DNA from: Armatimonadota bacterium
Lineage (GTDB): Bacteria > Armatimonadota > Fimbriimonadia > Fimbriimonadales > Fimbriimonadaceae
Length of the DNA: 64,000 nt
NCBI GenBank assembly: GCA_017303935.1
Contig: JAFLBD010000003.1
Coordinates: 186,001-250,000 of the forward strand
Direction of reading: 5' to 3'
Made by a program: the position numbers and the translations under genes. Positions 8,532 to 15,592 of this stretch are shown here, piece by piece; positions within the stretch are counted from its first letter, which is position 1, and each line of letters opens with the position of its first letter. The notes below the pieces were generated by a model, which was given only the letters and a program-made list of their open reading frames with translations, was not told the DNA's origin and did no database searches.

Positions 8532-9242
8532 ATGATTAAATCGCTGATGTGCGCGGCTGTACTCTCCGCCCCAAACAAGAGCATTTACCCTCTGGCGAAG
8601 CCAAAACCATGCCCGAATGTGGTGCTCGATTGCAGAGACTTTCCTCAAGGCGAGGCGTGGGGCAAGGATGCAGTGAAGTTGATTTCGGATTGGTATGACT
8701 CGGTCACGAGTTGGTTGGCGACGGATGGCGTTGATCCATTTGACGCCGCGATCAGCACAACTCGGTACGCGATCCCTAAGACGATTCTTGTGGTGATCAA
8801 GAAAAAGATTGACCCACCCGCCTATGCCTCAGGCGGGACGATCACGATCAATGGCGAATGGATCACCGCGCATCCCGAGGATTTGGGGATGGTGATTCAT
8901 GAACTGACGCATGTGATTCAGGCGTACCCGGCTAACAAGGCAGATACTGGCTGGTTGGTTGAAGGGATCGCGGACTACACACGTTGGTGGCGCTATGAAC
9001 CGGAATTACACGCGACCAAAGGGAGGACTGTGGTCGACTTCAGCAAGGCCAATTACACCGACGCTTATCGGACGACTGCGGTTTGGCTGGCGTGGGCATC
9101 TCGCAAGCACCACATGGCTCTTGTACCGGCTCTGGATGCGGCTTTGAGGCGCGGGGATGACCCAGCACCGATCTTTGTAAAAGTGACTGGAAAGTCTGCC
9201 GCCGAGCTCTGGGCGGAGTTCAAACAAGACTCAGGAAGTTAG
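8532..9242 (+). CDS. Basic secretory protein (BSP) family zinc metallopeptidase
   Basis: 236 residues. The sequence holds HELTH at 123-127, a HExxH zinc motif, followed about 20 residues later by WLVEGIADYTRWW, the second metal-binding and structural motif of the BSP family. The C-terminal WLAWASRKHH ... LRRGDDPAPIFVKVTGKSAAELW pattern also fits the family. BSP proteins are putative secreted proteases first known from plants and common in Bacteroidetes, Planctomycetes and Armatimonadota. The first ~13 residues (MIKSLMCAAVLSA) look like a short signal peptide. The 3' end overlaps the convergent gene by 4 nt. Confidence 0.82.
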   Translation: MIKSLMCAAVLSAPNKSIYPLAKPKPCPNVVLDCRDFPQGEAWGKDAVKLISDWYDSVTSWLATDGVDPFDAAISTTRYAIPKTILVVIKKKIDPPAYASGGTITINGEWITAHPEDLGMVIHELTHVIQAYPANKADTGWLVEGIADYTRWWRYEPELHATKGRTVVDFSKANYTDAYRTTAVWLAWASRKHHMALVPALDAALRRGDDPAPIFVKVTGKSAAELWAEFKQDSGS

Positions 9243-9793
9243 TCTTGGACTGCCTGTGGCACCGTGCGATGTTCGTTGTATCGAACAAGCATCAGCTTGT
9301 TCGAAAGCTCGGTGGTCATTGGTCGGACAACGACCACTGCTCCAGGTTTGACTGGCAATGTTGCCTGCCAAAGCGTCGCACGCCCGATCTCGCGGTCGCC
9401 GTCCATTTGGCACTTGCTTTGGCAGAGGTAGAACCAGTTCTTCCCTTTCGATTGCGTCACGCGAAACTCATTCACGCGGACGTTTGATGTGACGCGCTGG
9501 ATCACGCTCGTGAGTACGTTTTCCTGCGCGGTGATGGTCTTGTCGGTGGTGAGCTTTCCGCCGATCTCGGCCAGCCGGGCCGAGTAGGATGTCCAGTCCG
9601 AGCTTGGGATCACATAGAAAACCACGGATTCTTTGGTGAAGAACTCGTCGGCAACAAACTGAGTTGGACGCCTCCCTTGAGCAAAATCAAACTCCTTGAC
9701 CTGGACTTCAAACCCAGAAGGTGCGATTTCGTCGGCTTTGAGCGGCGTTACTTGTCCGTTCAATGCCACTGCCATTGCGATTAACTGAAACAT
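9239..9793 (-). CDS. Secreted hypothetical protein
   Basis: 184 residues beginning with a weak signal-like segment (MFQLIAMAVALNGQ). The body is a soluble mixed alpha/beta sequence with a Cys pair (LCQSKCQMD) that could form a disulfide. No family recognised. It converges on the BSP peptidase gene with a 4-nt overlap and shares an intergenic promoter region of ~85 nt with the dioxygenase gene that runs the other way. Confidence 0.65.
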   Translation of the reverse strand: MFQLIAMAVALNGQVTPLKADEIAPSGFEVQVKEFDFAQGRRPTQFVADEFFTKESVVFYVIPSSDWTSYSARLAEIGGKLTTDKTITAQENVLTSVIQRVTSNVRVNEFRVTQSKGKNWFYLCQSKCQMDGDREIGRATLWQATLPVKPGAVVVVRPMTTELSNKLMLVRYNEHRTVPQAVQD

Positions 9794-9878
9794 CCTGCAT
9801 GATAAGACTTGTTTGGGTGGCGAATCGTCGCAACATTGACAACGGAACCAAAACAGCTTGAGTGACGTTTATTTGACT

Positions 9879-10775
9879 ATGCAACTACTTTCAAAGGGAT
9901 TTCACCATATCACGACGATTGCTGGCGACCCTCAAGCCAACCTGGATTTCTATGTCGGGACGCTTGGGATGAAGCTCGTGAAGCAGACTGTGAATCATGA
10001 CGATGCCACTATGTATCACTTTTATTTTGGTGATGAGATCGGTCGTCCTGGGACGTTGTTGACGAGTTTCCCGATTCCTGGGGCTGGACCTTCTATCCCT
10101 GGCGCGGGCGAAGTTTCTCGAATCGTCTTCGGAGTTAGCGCAGCCGGAATGGACGTTTTGGTTCGAAAGCTGGGTGGCACTCGAGTGACACGGAGATTCG
10201 GAACGGACGAGGTGGTTTTCAACGATCCAGACGGACTTGAATTAGCCCTAGTCGTTGACCCGAGCATTCAGCATGATCGATTAGGGCGAGTCGTAAGAGT
10301 CGATATCCAGTGGATGACTGACCGGAATACGCCTAGAGTCTTGGAAGGGCTATTCGGTGCGGAGAGGATCGGCGAGGAAAGCGGCATTCAACGCTATCAG
10401 ATCGGTGATGGCATGGTCGATCTGGTGCCGACGAATCACACGCGATTCGGACGAGGCGGGCAAGGTTCGGTACACCACATCGCCTTTCGATCCAAGGACG
10501 AGGCTGACTCTGGCGCGATGCGCTCAGCGGCTCTTGACCTGGGACTACGAATAACGGAAGTCATTGATCGCAACTACTTTAAGTCGATGTATTTCCGGGA
10601 GCCTGGCGGAGTGCTGTTTGAGATCGCTACCGACGGCCCAGGGATGGACGTTGATGAACCAATCGAAGCCCTGGGGCAGTCTTTCGTTTTACCGCCGTGG
10701 ATGGAGTCGCACCGGGCTGAGATTTTGCAGGTCCTTCCCAGTGTTTCGATCCCAGGATTGGAAGTATCCGTATGA
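9879..10775 (+). CDS. mhqO: Ring-cleaving dioxygenase of the MhqO/PcpA-like glyoxalase family
   Basis: About 298 residues with two vicinal-oxygen-chelate (glyoxalase) modules. Module 1 begins GFHHITTIAGDPQANLDFY, the conserved opening of MhqO-type hydroquinone dioxygenases; module 2 has GSVHHIAFRSKDE. Metal ligands expected are His in HHI, His in VHHIAF, and Glu in VLFEIATDGPG. The substrate class is hydroquinone or catechol-like quinols. The ATG at 9879 fits the family's usual N-terminus better than the TTG at 9858. It is coupled by an ATGA overlap to the hydrolase gene, the same order as mhqO-mhqD of Bacillus, where the genes detoxify quinones. Confidence 0.85.
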   Translation: MQLLSKGFHHITTIAGDPQANLDFYVGTLGMKLVKQTVNHDDATMYHFYFGDEIGRPGTLLTSFPIPGAGPSIPGAGEVSRIVFGVSAAGMDVLVRKLGGTRVTRRFGTDEVVFNDPDGLELALVVDPSIQHDRLGRVVRVDIQWMTDRNTPRVLEGLFGAERIGEESGIQRYQIGDGMVDLVPTNHTRFGRGGQGSVHHIAFRSKDEADSGAMRSAALDLGLRITEVIDRNYFKSMYFREPGGVLFEIATDGPGMDVDEPIEALGQSFVLPPWMESHRAEILQVLPSVSIPGLEVSV

Positions 10776-11380
10776 GTTACGCCTACAATTTTATCCAAGG
10801 AAAAGAAGGTCATCCTGTCGTGTTCGCCTTCCACGGGACCGGGGGCGACGAGCATCAGATGGTGCCATTCTCAACCCGAGTGGCACCGGATTCACACCTC
10901 ATCACTCCTCGCGGCGACGTGCTTGAAAACGGCACTGCGCTCCGGTTTTTTCGGAGATTTGGGGAGGGTGTTCTGGATGTCGAGGACCTGAAATTCAGAG
11001 CTGGAGAGCTTGCAAACTGGTTCCCGGAGCCCTTGGAAAAGCACGGTCTTGCCGGACTGCCGATACATGGGATTGGATACTCGAACGGTGCGAGCATCCT
11101 TGGAGGCATCACCTTGCTTTACCCTGGTTCGTTCAGTAAGGTGGTCTTGCTGCGACCGATGGTGCCTTTTGAGCCGGATTCGATGCCTGATTTGTCTGGA
11201 ATCTCGGCGCTGATCTTGGCCAGTGAGGAAGACGACATCACTCCAATTGCTGGCGCGCGGCGGCTAGTGGAAATCCTAAGGGCGGCCGGAGCAGCCGTAG
11301 AATTCCACGTGGTTCCAGGTGGGCATGGTCTCACTCAAGCGGATGTTGACGCCGCGAAATCCTTCTTAGAAATGCCTTGA
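10772..11380 (+). CDS. mhqD: MhqD-like alpha/beta-hydrolase (carboxylesterase/phospholipase family)
   Basis: 202 residues. HGTGGDE near residue 18 is the oxyanion-hole loop, GIGYSNGA near residue 93 holds the nucleophile Ser in GxSxG, Asp sits in ASEEDDITPI, and the catalytic His is in VPGGHGLT. It belongs to the small carboxylesterase/phospholipase clan that includes Bacillus MhqD and YpfH. The ATGA overlap with the dioxygenase gene means translational coupling. The likely role is hydrolysis in an aromatic or quinone detoxification path; the direct substrate is unproven. It overlaps the convergent dehydrogenase gene by 15 nt. Confidence 0.84.
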   Translation: MSYAYNFIQGKEGHPVVFAFHGTGGDEHQMVPFSTRVAPDSHLITPRGDVLENGTALRFFRRFGEGVLDVEDLKFRAGELANWFPEPLEKHGLAGLPIHGIGYSNGASILGGITLLYPGSFSKVVLLRPMVPFEPDSMPDLSGISALILASEEDDITPIAGARRLVEILRAAGAAVEFHVVPGGHGLTQADVDAAKSFLEMP

Positions 11381-12355
11381 TGGCGAAACCGGTTTGCCCG
11401 TGGCCGCGCTCTGCATGGCCGCCCGCGCGATCGAGACAGCCATCAATCCATCAAGCGCGGTGACGGGCGGAGCGGTCTTGTTGACGATCGCCTCGACGAA
11501 GCCTCGCCCTTGAACATAATAGGGGTCTCGTGCCTGATCCATCGGATTTTCTGTTATGGACTTGCCTTCCGTATGCACTCGCGAAACTCCGACCTTTCGT
11601 GAGTCGAATTCGATCATGCCGTCAGTTCCGCAAACCTCGAAGGTTGCGCGGAATCCGCTCGGATCGAGCCATGTGCCTTCGACGTGCGCGATCAGGCCGG
11701 AATCGAATTCCAAAGTCGTCAGACTGTAATCGCCGGGAAGTCCTGCCAGCATCTCCGGGCGAGTGATTCTGACGGTGCGCGAACTCACCGAGGCGACTTC
11801 GCCAAACGTCCATCGAAGCCAGTCGAAGTCGTGAATGGCGAGATCGAGTAGTACACCGCCCGAACGGTTTGTGTCGGTGAACCAGCTTCCGCTACCGACT
11901 GGTGCCTTGCCTCCTCGGCGCGTTCGAGCCGCAATTGGCGTTCCCACCTTCCTTGCCACAACGAGATCATGCGCATGTTTGAATTCCGGGAAACACCGAA
12001 CGACCTGTGCAGGCATCAACAACACTCCGGCTTTGCTGGCTGCCTCCATCATCTCGATACATTCTTGTTCATCGATCCCCATAGGCTTTTCGCAGAGTAC
12101 AGATTTCCCGGCGGCAATCGCCATGAGCGCGTGTGGCTTGTGCAGGTCGGTCGGCAAGCAAACATCGATGGCATCGGCCCAGTCAATGAGTTCTTGCAAG
12201 CTCGAGGCTGGTTTGACTTGGTGTCGACCCGCAAAATCAGCCTTGGCGTCCTCGCGGATGTCAAAGATAGACACTTCGACGTCCGGCATCGCTTTGTAAT
12301 GACGGGTGTGTACATTACCCATTCCGCCGGCACCGAGGACACCAATTTTCACCAT
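11366..12355 (-). CDS. Gfo/Idh/MocA family NAD(P)-dependent oxidoreductase
   Basis: 329 residues. An N-terminal Rossmann fold with GAGGMGNVH (residues ~8-16), the family signature CEKPMG near residue 92, and a C-terminal mixed alpha/beta domain for the substrate. The family oxidises or reduces sugars and inositols; the substrate is unknown. The start has a strong AGGAGG site 5 nt before the ATG. It lies just downstream (23 nt) of the phage head cassette on the same strand, and read-through from that cassette is possible because I see no terminator between them. Confidence 0.88.
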   Translation of the reverse strand: MVKIGVLGAGGMGNVHTRHYKAMPDVEVSIFDIREDAKADFAGRHQVKPASSLQELIDWADAIDVCLPTDLHKPHALMAIAAGKSVLCEKPMGIDEQECIEMMEAASKAGVLLMPAQVVRCFPEFKHAHDLVVARKVGTPIAARTRRGGKAPVGSGSWFTDTNRSGGVLLDLAIHDFDWLRWTFGEVASVSSRTVRITRPEMLAGLPGDYSLTTLEFDSGLIAHVEGTWLDPSGFRATFEVCGTDGMIEFDSRKVGVSRVHTEGKSITENPMDQARDPYYVQGRGFVEAIVNKTAPPVTALDGLMAVSIARAAMQSAATGKPVSPSRHF

Positions 12356-12378
12356 GATTACCTCCTATTATGACCTTG

Positions 12379-12711
12379 TTAGGTTCCTGGAGATTCGGGC
12401 GGCGGCACTTCGGCGATGATCGCCATGAGCACCAAAGGTTCATTGATGTGCCGAACCTCTTCGATCTTGAGCACCTTGTATTCCTTGCTGCGATAGGTGA
12501 TCTCGCTTGAGTCGGTGAGCGTGATTCCGGGCTTGAAGTACGCCTTCCGAATTGGGCGCAACGCCGAGTTTACGGCAGCATCTCCGACATAGATCCGCGC
12601 CAATCCGGTCGAGATCGAATGGAACAATCCTTTCTGATTGACCGTGTCGATCACGCACGGTTCGCCGACTTTGTCGATCATCGCCGCAAGGCGATCGTCC
12701 ATCAGGATCAT
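12379..12711 (-). CDS. Putative phage head-tail connector / neck protein
   Basis: A 110-residue soluble protein. It is assigned only from context and size: the last gene of a Mu-like head module, where small head-completion or tail-attachment proteins usually sit. It contains a beta-rich stretch (RKAYFKPGITLTDSSEITYRSKEYKVLKIEEV interrupted by turns) as in small virion joining proteins, and a Pro-rich tail. Its ATG overlaps the stop of the preceding gene (ATGA), so translation is coupled. It could also be an unrelated host gene. Confidence 0.5.
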   Translation of the reverse strand: MILMDDRLAAMIDKVGEPCVIDTVNQKGLFHSISTGLARIYVGDAAVNSALRPIRKAYFKPGITLTDSSEITYRSKEYKVLKIEEVRHINEPLVLMAIIAEVPPPESPGT

Positions 12712-13127
12712 GCTTCTTCACCTTGCTTGCCGGTCACTTGGCTAATCGTCGATGGTCGCACATTGGGCTGGCCTTGCTTGAGATATGGGGCCAATCGGCT
12801 CCAACCCTTTTTGATCAGCAGTGTCGGATCGTCCACGTTGTCGTACTTTCGGGGGTACATCTCCACATCGCCGAGCTTGAATGAGAGCTGAAACTCGGGG
12901 CGGCGAGAAATCTCGGCGAACAACTTTCCGGCGATGATCTCCAGGGCCGCGAGGTTGAGGGAGGCTTGGAGGCCCGATTCCGCTGAACTGGAGAGTGCAC
13001 CTGGCTCGAGTGCATACTCAATTACCGAAATTTGCTCGTTCATTAGCAGCGTGACGTGGCTGTCCCAGCTACTTCCCTCTAATCCGACCTTGCGCTTGAT
13101 CGCTTCGATTCCAACTGAAATCGCCAT
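12708..13127 (-). CDS. Putative phage head-completion protein (gp36-like)
   Basis: A 139-residue, mainly helical soluble protein with a hydrophilic C-terminus. Size and place, two genes behind the major capsid gene of a Mu-like module, match head-completion or head-tail adaptor proteins such as the Mu gp36 (DUF1320) type, but I do not recognise a diagnostic motif. It is separated by 1 nt from the gene before and overlaps the gene after by 4 nt, so the three small genes probably act as one unit. Confidence 0.48.
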   Translation of the reverse strand: MAISVGIEAIKRKVGLEGSSWDSHVTLLMNEQISVIEYALEPGALSSSAESGLQASLNLAALEIIAGKLFAEISRRPEFQLSFKLGDVEMYPRKYDNVDDPTLLIKKGWSRLAPYLKQGQPNVRPSTISQVTGKQGEEA

Positions 13128-13128
13128 T

Positions 13129-13392
13129 TCAATTCCCCTTTTCGGTGAACTTGACGTTCAGGTGATCGGCGGTGCGCTGGAGAAGTTTCGCGTGTTCGCG
13201 TACAGTGGTCGTGAGTTCACCCAATGCGCCTGAGACGCTGGTAGCGGCGTTATTGGTGTCCTCCGCGAGTTGGATCAATCGCTCAATCAGGATCTTGTGT
13301 TGACTCAAGAGAGAGCGGGCGATCGCGAACGTGCCCGTGAGCACGGCCCCGATGACAATGGCGAGTTCGTGTCCTAGTTCAAATTGGTTCAT
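13129..13392 (-). CDS. Small holin-like / coiled-coil membrane protein
   Basis: 87 residues from the ATG at 13392. Residues ~8-25 form one hydrophobic segment (LAIVIGAVLTGTFAIA), followed by an amphipathic heptad-rich region with no prolines. This layout resembles XhlA-type holin-associated proteins or small phage membrane proteins. It is the first gene behind the strong terminator that follows the capsid gene, so its expression may need read-through or a promoter not seen here. A role in host lysis or membrane attachment is inference. Confidence 0.5.
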   Translation of the reverse strand: MNQFELGHELAIVIGAVLTGTFAIARSLLSQHKILIERLIQLAEDTNNAATSVSGALGELTTTVREHAKLLQRTADHLNVKFTEKGN

Positions 13393-13399
13393 TTTGGTA

Positions 13400-13440
13400 G
13401 TTAAAGAAAAATCGGGCCGCAGAAAATCTGCGGCCCGAGA
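13400..13440 (-). terminator. Strong Rho-independent terminator after the capsid gene
   Basis: Perfect 12-bp stem (13412-13423 with 13427-13438, TCGGGCCGCAGA and its complement) with a 3-nt loop. On the minus strand it is followed by a T-rich run (complement of 13403-13411). It lies between the major capsid gene, which ends at 13460, and the small holin-like gene. It would end most transcripts after protease, decoration and capsid genes. Confidence 0.9.
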
Positions 13441-13459
13441 ATGAGGAGAGACGAACGAC

Positions 13460-14386
13460 TTAGGCGTTTCCGCCAGCGAACGCGAACTGCCACAAGCCGA
13501 AGCCGACGTTGTAGCGACCACGGACGCCATAGTAGTAGCGATCGCGGATGAACGCCGATTCAGAACCGCTGTTGCTGTCGAGAGCGGTGAACTCAACCGG
13601 AACATCCGATCGTTGCTGGAGGATCAAGGACCGTACCGGCCGCGAGGTATCCATCAAGAACCAGAGGTCCGAGTTGTTTCCAGAAATGAACGGCGACACC
13701 ACCACATTCAAGCGACCTTGCAGTACGTTCTTATACGGTGTGCCAGCGGACGCGGCTGACTTCGCAACGACGATCTGACTCTCGACCAACTCAAGCGCGG
13801 TCCAGTAGTTTGCTGGACCAACCAACAAGGTATCTGGCATGACGCCGAGCGGAGTGTCCGATTCGTCCTGGAACGCCATCATCGTGGAGATCGCCGTTCG
13901 CAAGGTTTCTGTGTTGAGCGAGTCTGTCAGGCTGTTTTCTTGAGTTTGAGAGCCCACCGTGTGTTCGCCAAACATCGCCTGACCATCTGGCCCTGGAGCA
14001 GTTCGTCCGGAAAGCAGCTTCTCCACCAAGATTTGGTGCCGGTGCTGCACGACGCGCTGTGCCAGATCCTTGATTCGGAACCGAATCAAGTCCAACTGGT
14101 CGTCTTCGATCGCCCGGCGGTCGATCGCCAGTGTCGATTCAAACACCTTGTCTTCGATGGATAGAGAATACGATTTCAGACCCGAAGGACGGCGTTCGTC
14201 GATGAACTCGCGCATCGGCGGCGGGAAGCTCAGCCAAGCGTAGTTTTGCACCGGAACGGTGGTGTTCACAGTCGTCGCGATCGCAGCAGCAAGGCTGTTG
14301 TCAAGCTGCGAACGGTAAGCAAGATCAAACTCGGTCTTCAGACCGGCGAGCATAAGTTCAGGAATATCTGATTTTGTAAGTGCCAT
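13460..14386 (-). CDS. Mu gpT-like phage major capsid protein
   Basis: A 308-residue protein close to the Mu major head subunit gpT. Matching landmarks are Y-A-W-L-S-F-P-P-P-M-R-E-F near residue 49, Y-S-L-S-I-E-D-K-V-F-E-S-T near residue 73 and I-x-R-x-x-I-E-D-D-Q-L, and at the C-terminus W-F-L-M-D-T-S-R-P-V-R followed by Y-Y-Y-G-V-R-G-R-Y-N-V-G-F-G-L-W-Q-F-A. In Mu these correspond to YGWL..., YSIANKTFEGT, SRDDFEDDNL, YLLDCSRAVKPF and the AGFGFWQM ending. The frame is intact and of family-typical length (~305). It lies 3 nt after the decoration-protein gene, and a strong terminator follows. It should form icosahedral shells if the upstream protease is active. Confidence 0.88.
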   Translation of the reverse strand: MALTKSDIPELMLAGLKTEFDLAYRSQLDNSLAAAIATTVNTTVPVQNYAWLSFPPPMREFIDERRPSGLKSYSLSIEDKVFESTLAIDRRAIEDDQLDLIRFRIKDLAQRVVQHRHQILVEKLLSGRTAPGPDGQAMFGEHTVGSQTQENSLTDSLNTETLRTAISTMMAFQDESDTPLGVMPDTLLVGPANYWTALELVESQIVVAKSAASAGTPYKNVLQGRLNVVVSPFISGNNSDLWFLMDTSRPVRSLILQQRSDVPVEFTALDSNSGSESAFIRDRYYYGVRGRYNVGFGLWQFAFAGGNA

Positions 14387-14389
14387 GGT

Positions 14390-14827
14390 TTAGAGTGAAT
14401 AGTTGTCGATTCGGACGCGAACGCCAGATGTGCCAGTCGAAGTCAGTTCAGTGCTCACAATCGTGCCCACCTTGTACTGGTTGGTCAATCCAGTTACCGC
14501 GACTTGCACTTCGTTGTCGGTGTTGGCATAGACTTCTTTGCCGATGTCGGCTTGAGCGGGTGTAAATCCGGCCACGCCAAGCACAATCGAGCCTGATTTG
14601 GTGACATTGACGGACTTACTGCCAGCGGTGCCCGTGGAGTTGCTCACCGACTCGTTGGCAACGCCTACAAACTTAAGCCCAGCAGTACCGTGCGCCATCG
14701 GAACGAGAAACCCGGAAGCGTTGACGCCAACCAGGGCTCCTTTCCAAATGTTCACGTTGCTGACTCGGTACGACACCACCAATCCGGGGCGTTCAAATGT
14801 TTCAAATGGTTTTGTTAGTGCAGACAT
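14390..14827 (-). CDS. Putative capsid decoration / head-stabilising protein
   Basis: 145 residues, rich in Gly, Ser, Thr and Val with a beta-strand pattern (TKSGSIVLGVAG, VSTELTSTGTSGVRVRIDNY). This is typical of small trimeric head-decoration proteins (DUF2190 or Mu Gp-N-like) that bind the outer capsid. It lies between the protease/scaffold gene (6-nt gap) and the major capsid gene (3-nt gap), exactly where many phages code for decoration proteins. No specific family signature was recognised, so the call rests on order, size and composition. Confidence 0.62.
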   Translation of the reverse strand: MSALTKPFETFERPGLVVSYRVSNVNIWKGALVGVNASGFLVPMAHGTAGLKFVGVANESVSNSTGTAGSKSVNVTKSGSIVLGVAGFTPAQADIGKEVYANTDNEVQVAVTGLTNQYKVGTIVSTELTSTGTSGVRVRIDNYSL

Positions 14828-14833
14828 GATTGT

Positions 14834-15526
14834 TTAACTGCGCCTCTGCGCGATTTGATCGAGAGTTACGTCGGGGAAATAGCGCTGATAAAACGCTGCT
14901 TCTTCAGGAAGAAAGGTGGACTGTTCGCCAGAAACAAGCTTTGACTTTGCGATTTCGCCGAACACGCGAAGCCGTGGCATCCGTTGCAAGAACTGCTCGA
15001 ACAGCTGCGCAATGTCTGATTCTCCGGCGCCAAATTCTGCGTTGCAGCCTTGTTCCAGAATCGACTTTGCAAGATCGGCTTGGCAGGGCAACAATCGTCC
15101 CTCACTCAAGAATTGCTTGATCGTCGTGGCCACTCGGTGCGCCGAAAACAGCTGAGCATCTGGCACTCGGGGAGATTTGACGAGGCTGACTTCGAGAATC
15201 CGGGTCAAGTCCTGCGATAGTCCGATGGAGACAGACTTTGCACCCGATTTGACCATCAGCGCATTTGCTTCTGGAACCAAGCGAAAAGTCCCAAAGAGTT
15301 CATTGCCGATCACTTCGACTTGAGTCAGGTGGCCCAGCTCAAGCGGATTTTGCGAGTGCTCAATCAGCAATGGCACCGGCTCCGAGAAGTTCTCTACCAG
15401 CCGCTCCAGATCTTCCGGACCGATCGAAAGCCCCTTATCGGGATACTCTCCGGTCTCAAAGATCTTCGCGCGCCTTTCGATGTGCGACTCGGCAATCTGA
15501 TTTTCTGTTTGAAATGCATACTTCAT
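14834..15526 (-). CDS. Mu gpI-like prohead protease / scaffold protein
   Basis: 230 residues from the ATG at 15526. The N-terminal half resembles phage Mu I-type head proteases: an E-Y-P-D-K-G-L-S-I-G-P-E-D-L-E-R segment, L-I-E-H-S-Q-N-P-L-E-L-G-H-L with a candidate catalytic His, and S-G-A-K-S-V-S-I-G-L with a candidate catalytic Ser, followed by S-L-V-K-S-P-R-V-P-D-A. The C-terminal half is helical and charged, as scaffolds are. The ATG at 15550 was rejected because it lies between the -35 and -10 boxes of the promoter. Cleavage of capsid N-termini during assembly is the expected role. Confidence 0.78.
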   Translation of the reverse strand: MKYAFQTENQIAESHIERRAKIFETGEYPDKGLSIGPEDLERLVENFSEPVPLLIEHSQNPLELGHLTQVEVIGNELFGTFRLVPEANALMVKSGAKSVSIGLSQDLTRILEVSLVKSPRVPDAQLFSAHRVATTIKQFLSEGRLLPCQADLAKSILEQGCNAEFGAGESDIAQLFEQFLQRMPRLRVFGEIAKSKLVSGEQSTFLPEEAAFYQRYFPDVTLDQIAQRRS

Positions 15527-15536
15527 ATTGCGTCGG

Positions 15537-15566
15537 AATATAGTAGACATATTTCTACTTTGTCAA
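15537..15566 (-). promoter_or_regulatory. Sigma70-type promoter of the capsid cassette (nearly leaderless)
   Basis: On the minus strand: -35 TTGACA (complement of 15561-15566), 18-nt spacer, -10 TATATT (complement of 15537-15542). With transcription starting about 7 nt behind the -10 box, the transcript would begin near 15530, only ~4 nt before the ATG at 15526. There is no room for a ribosome site, which suggests leaderless or near-leaderless translation. The -35 box is a perfect consensus. Confidence 0.75.
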
Positions 15567-15592
15567 TCGGCAATATGGGACGAGCGGCCATA

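Noticed and set aside
15526-15550. Start of the prohead protease at the ATG of 15550
   Set aside because: That codon lies between the -35 and -10 boxes of the promoter, so it would not be transcribed; 15526 is the first ATG after the -10 box.
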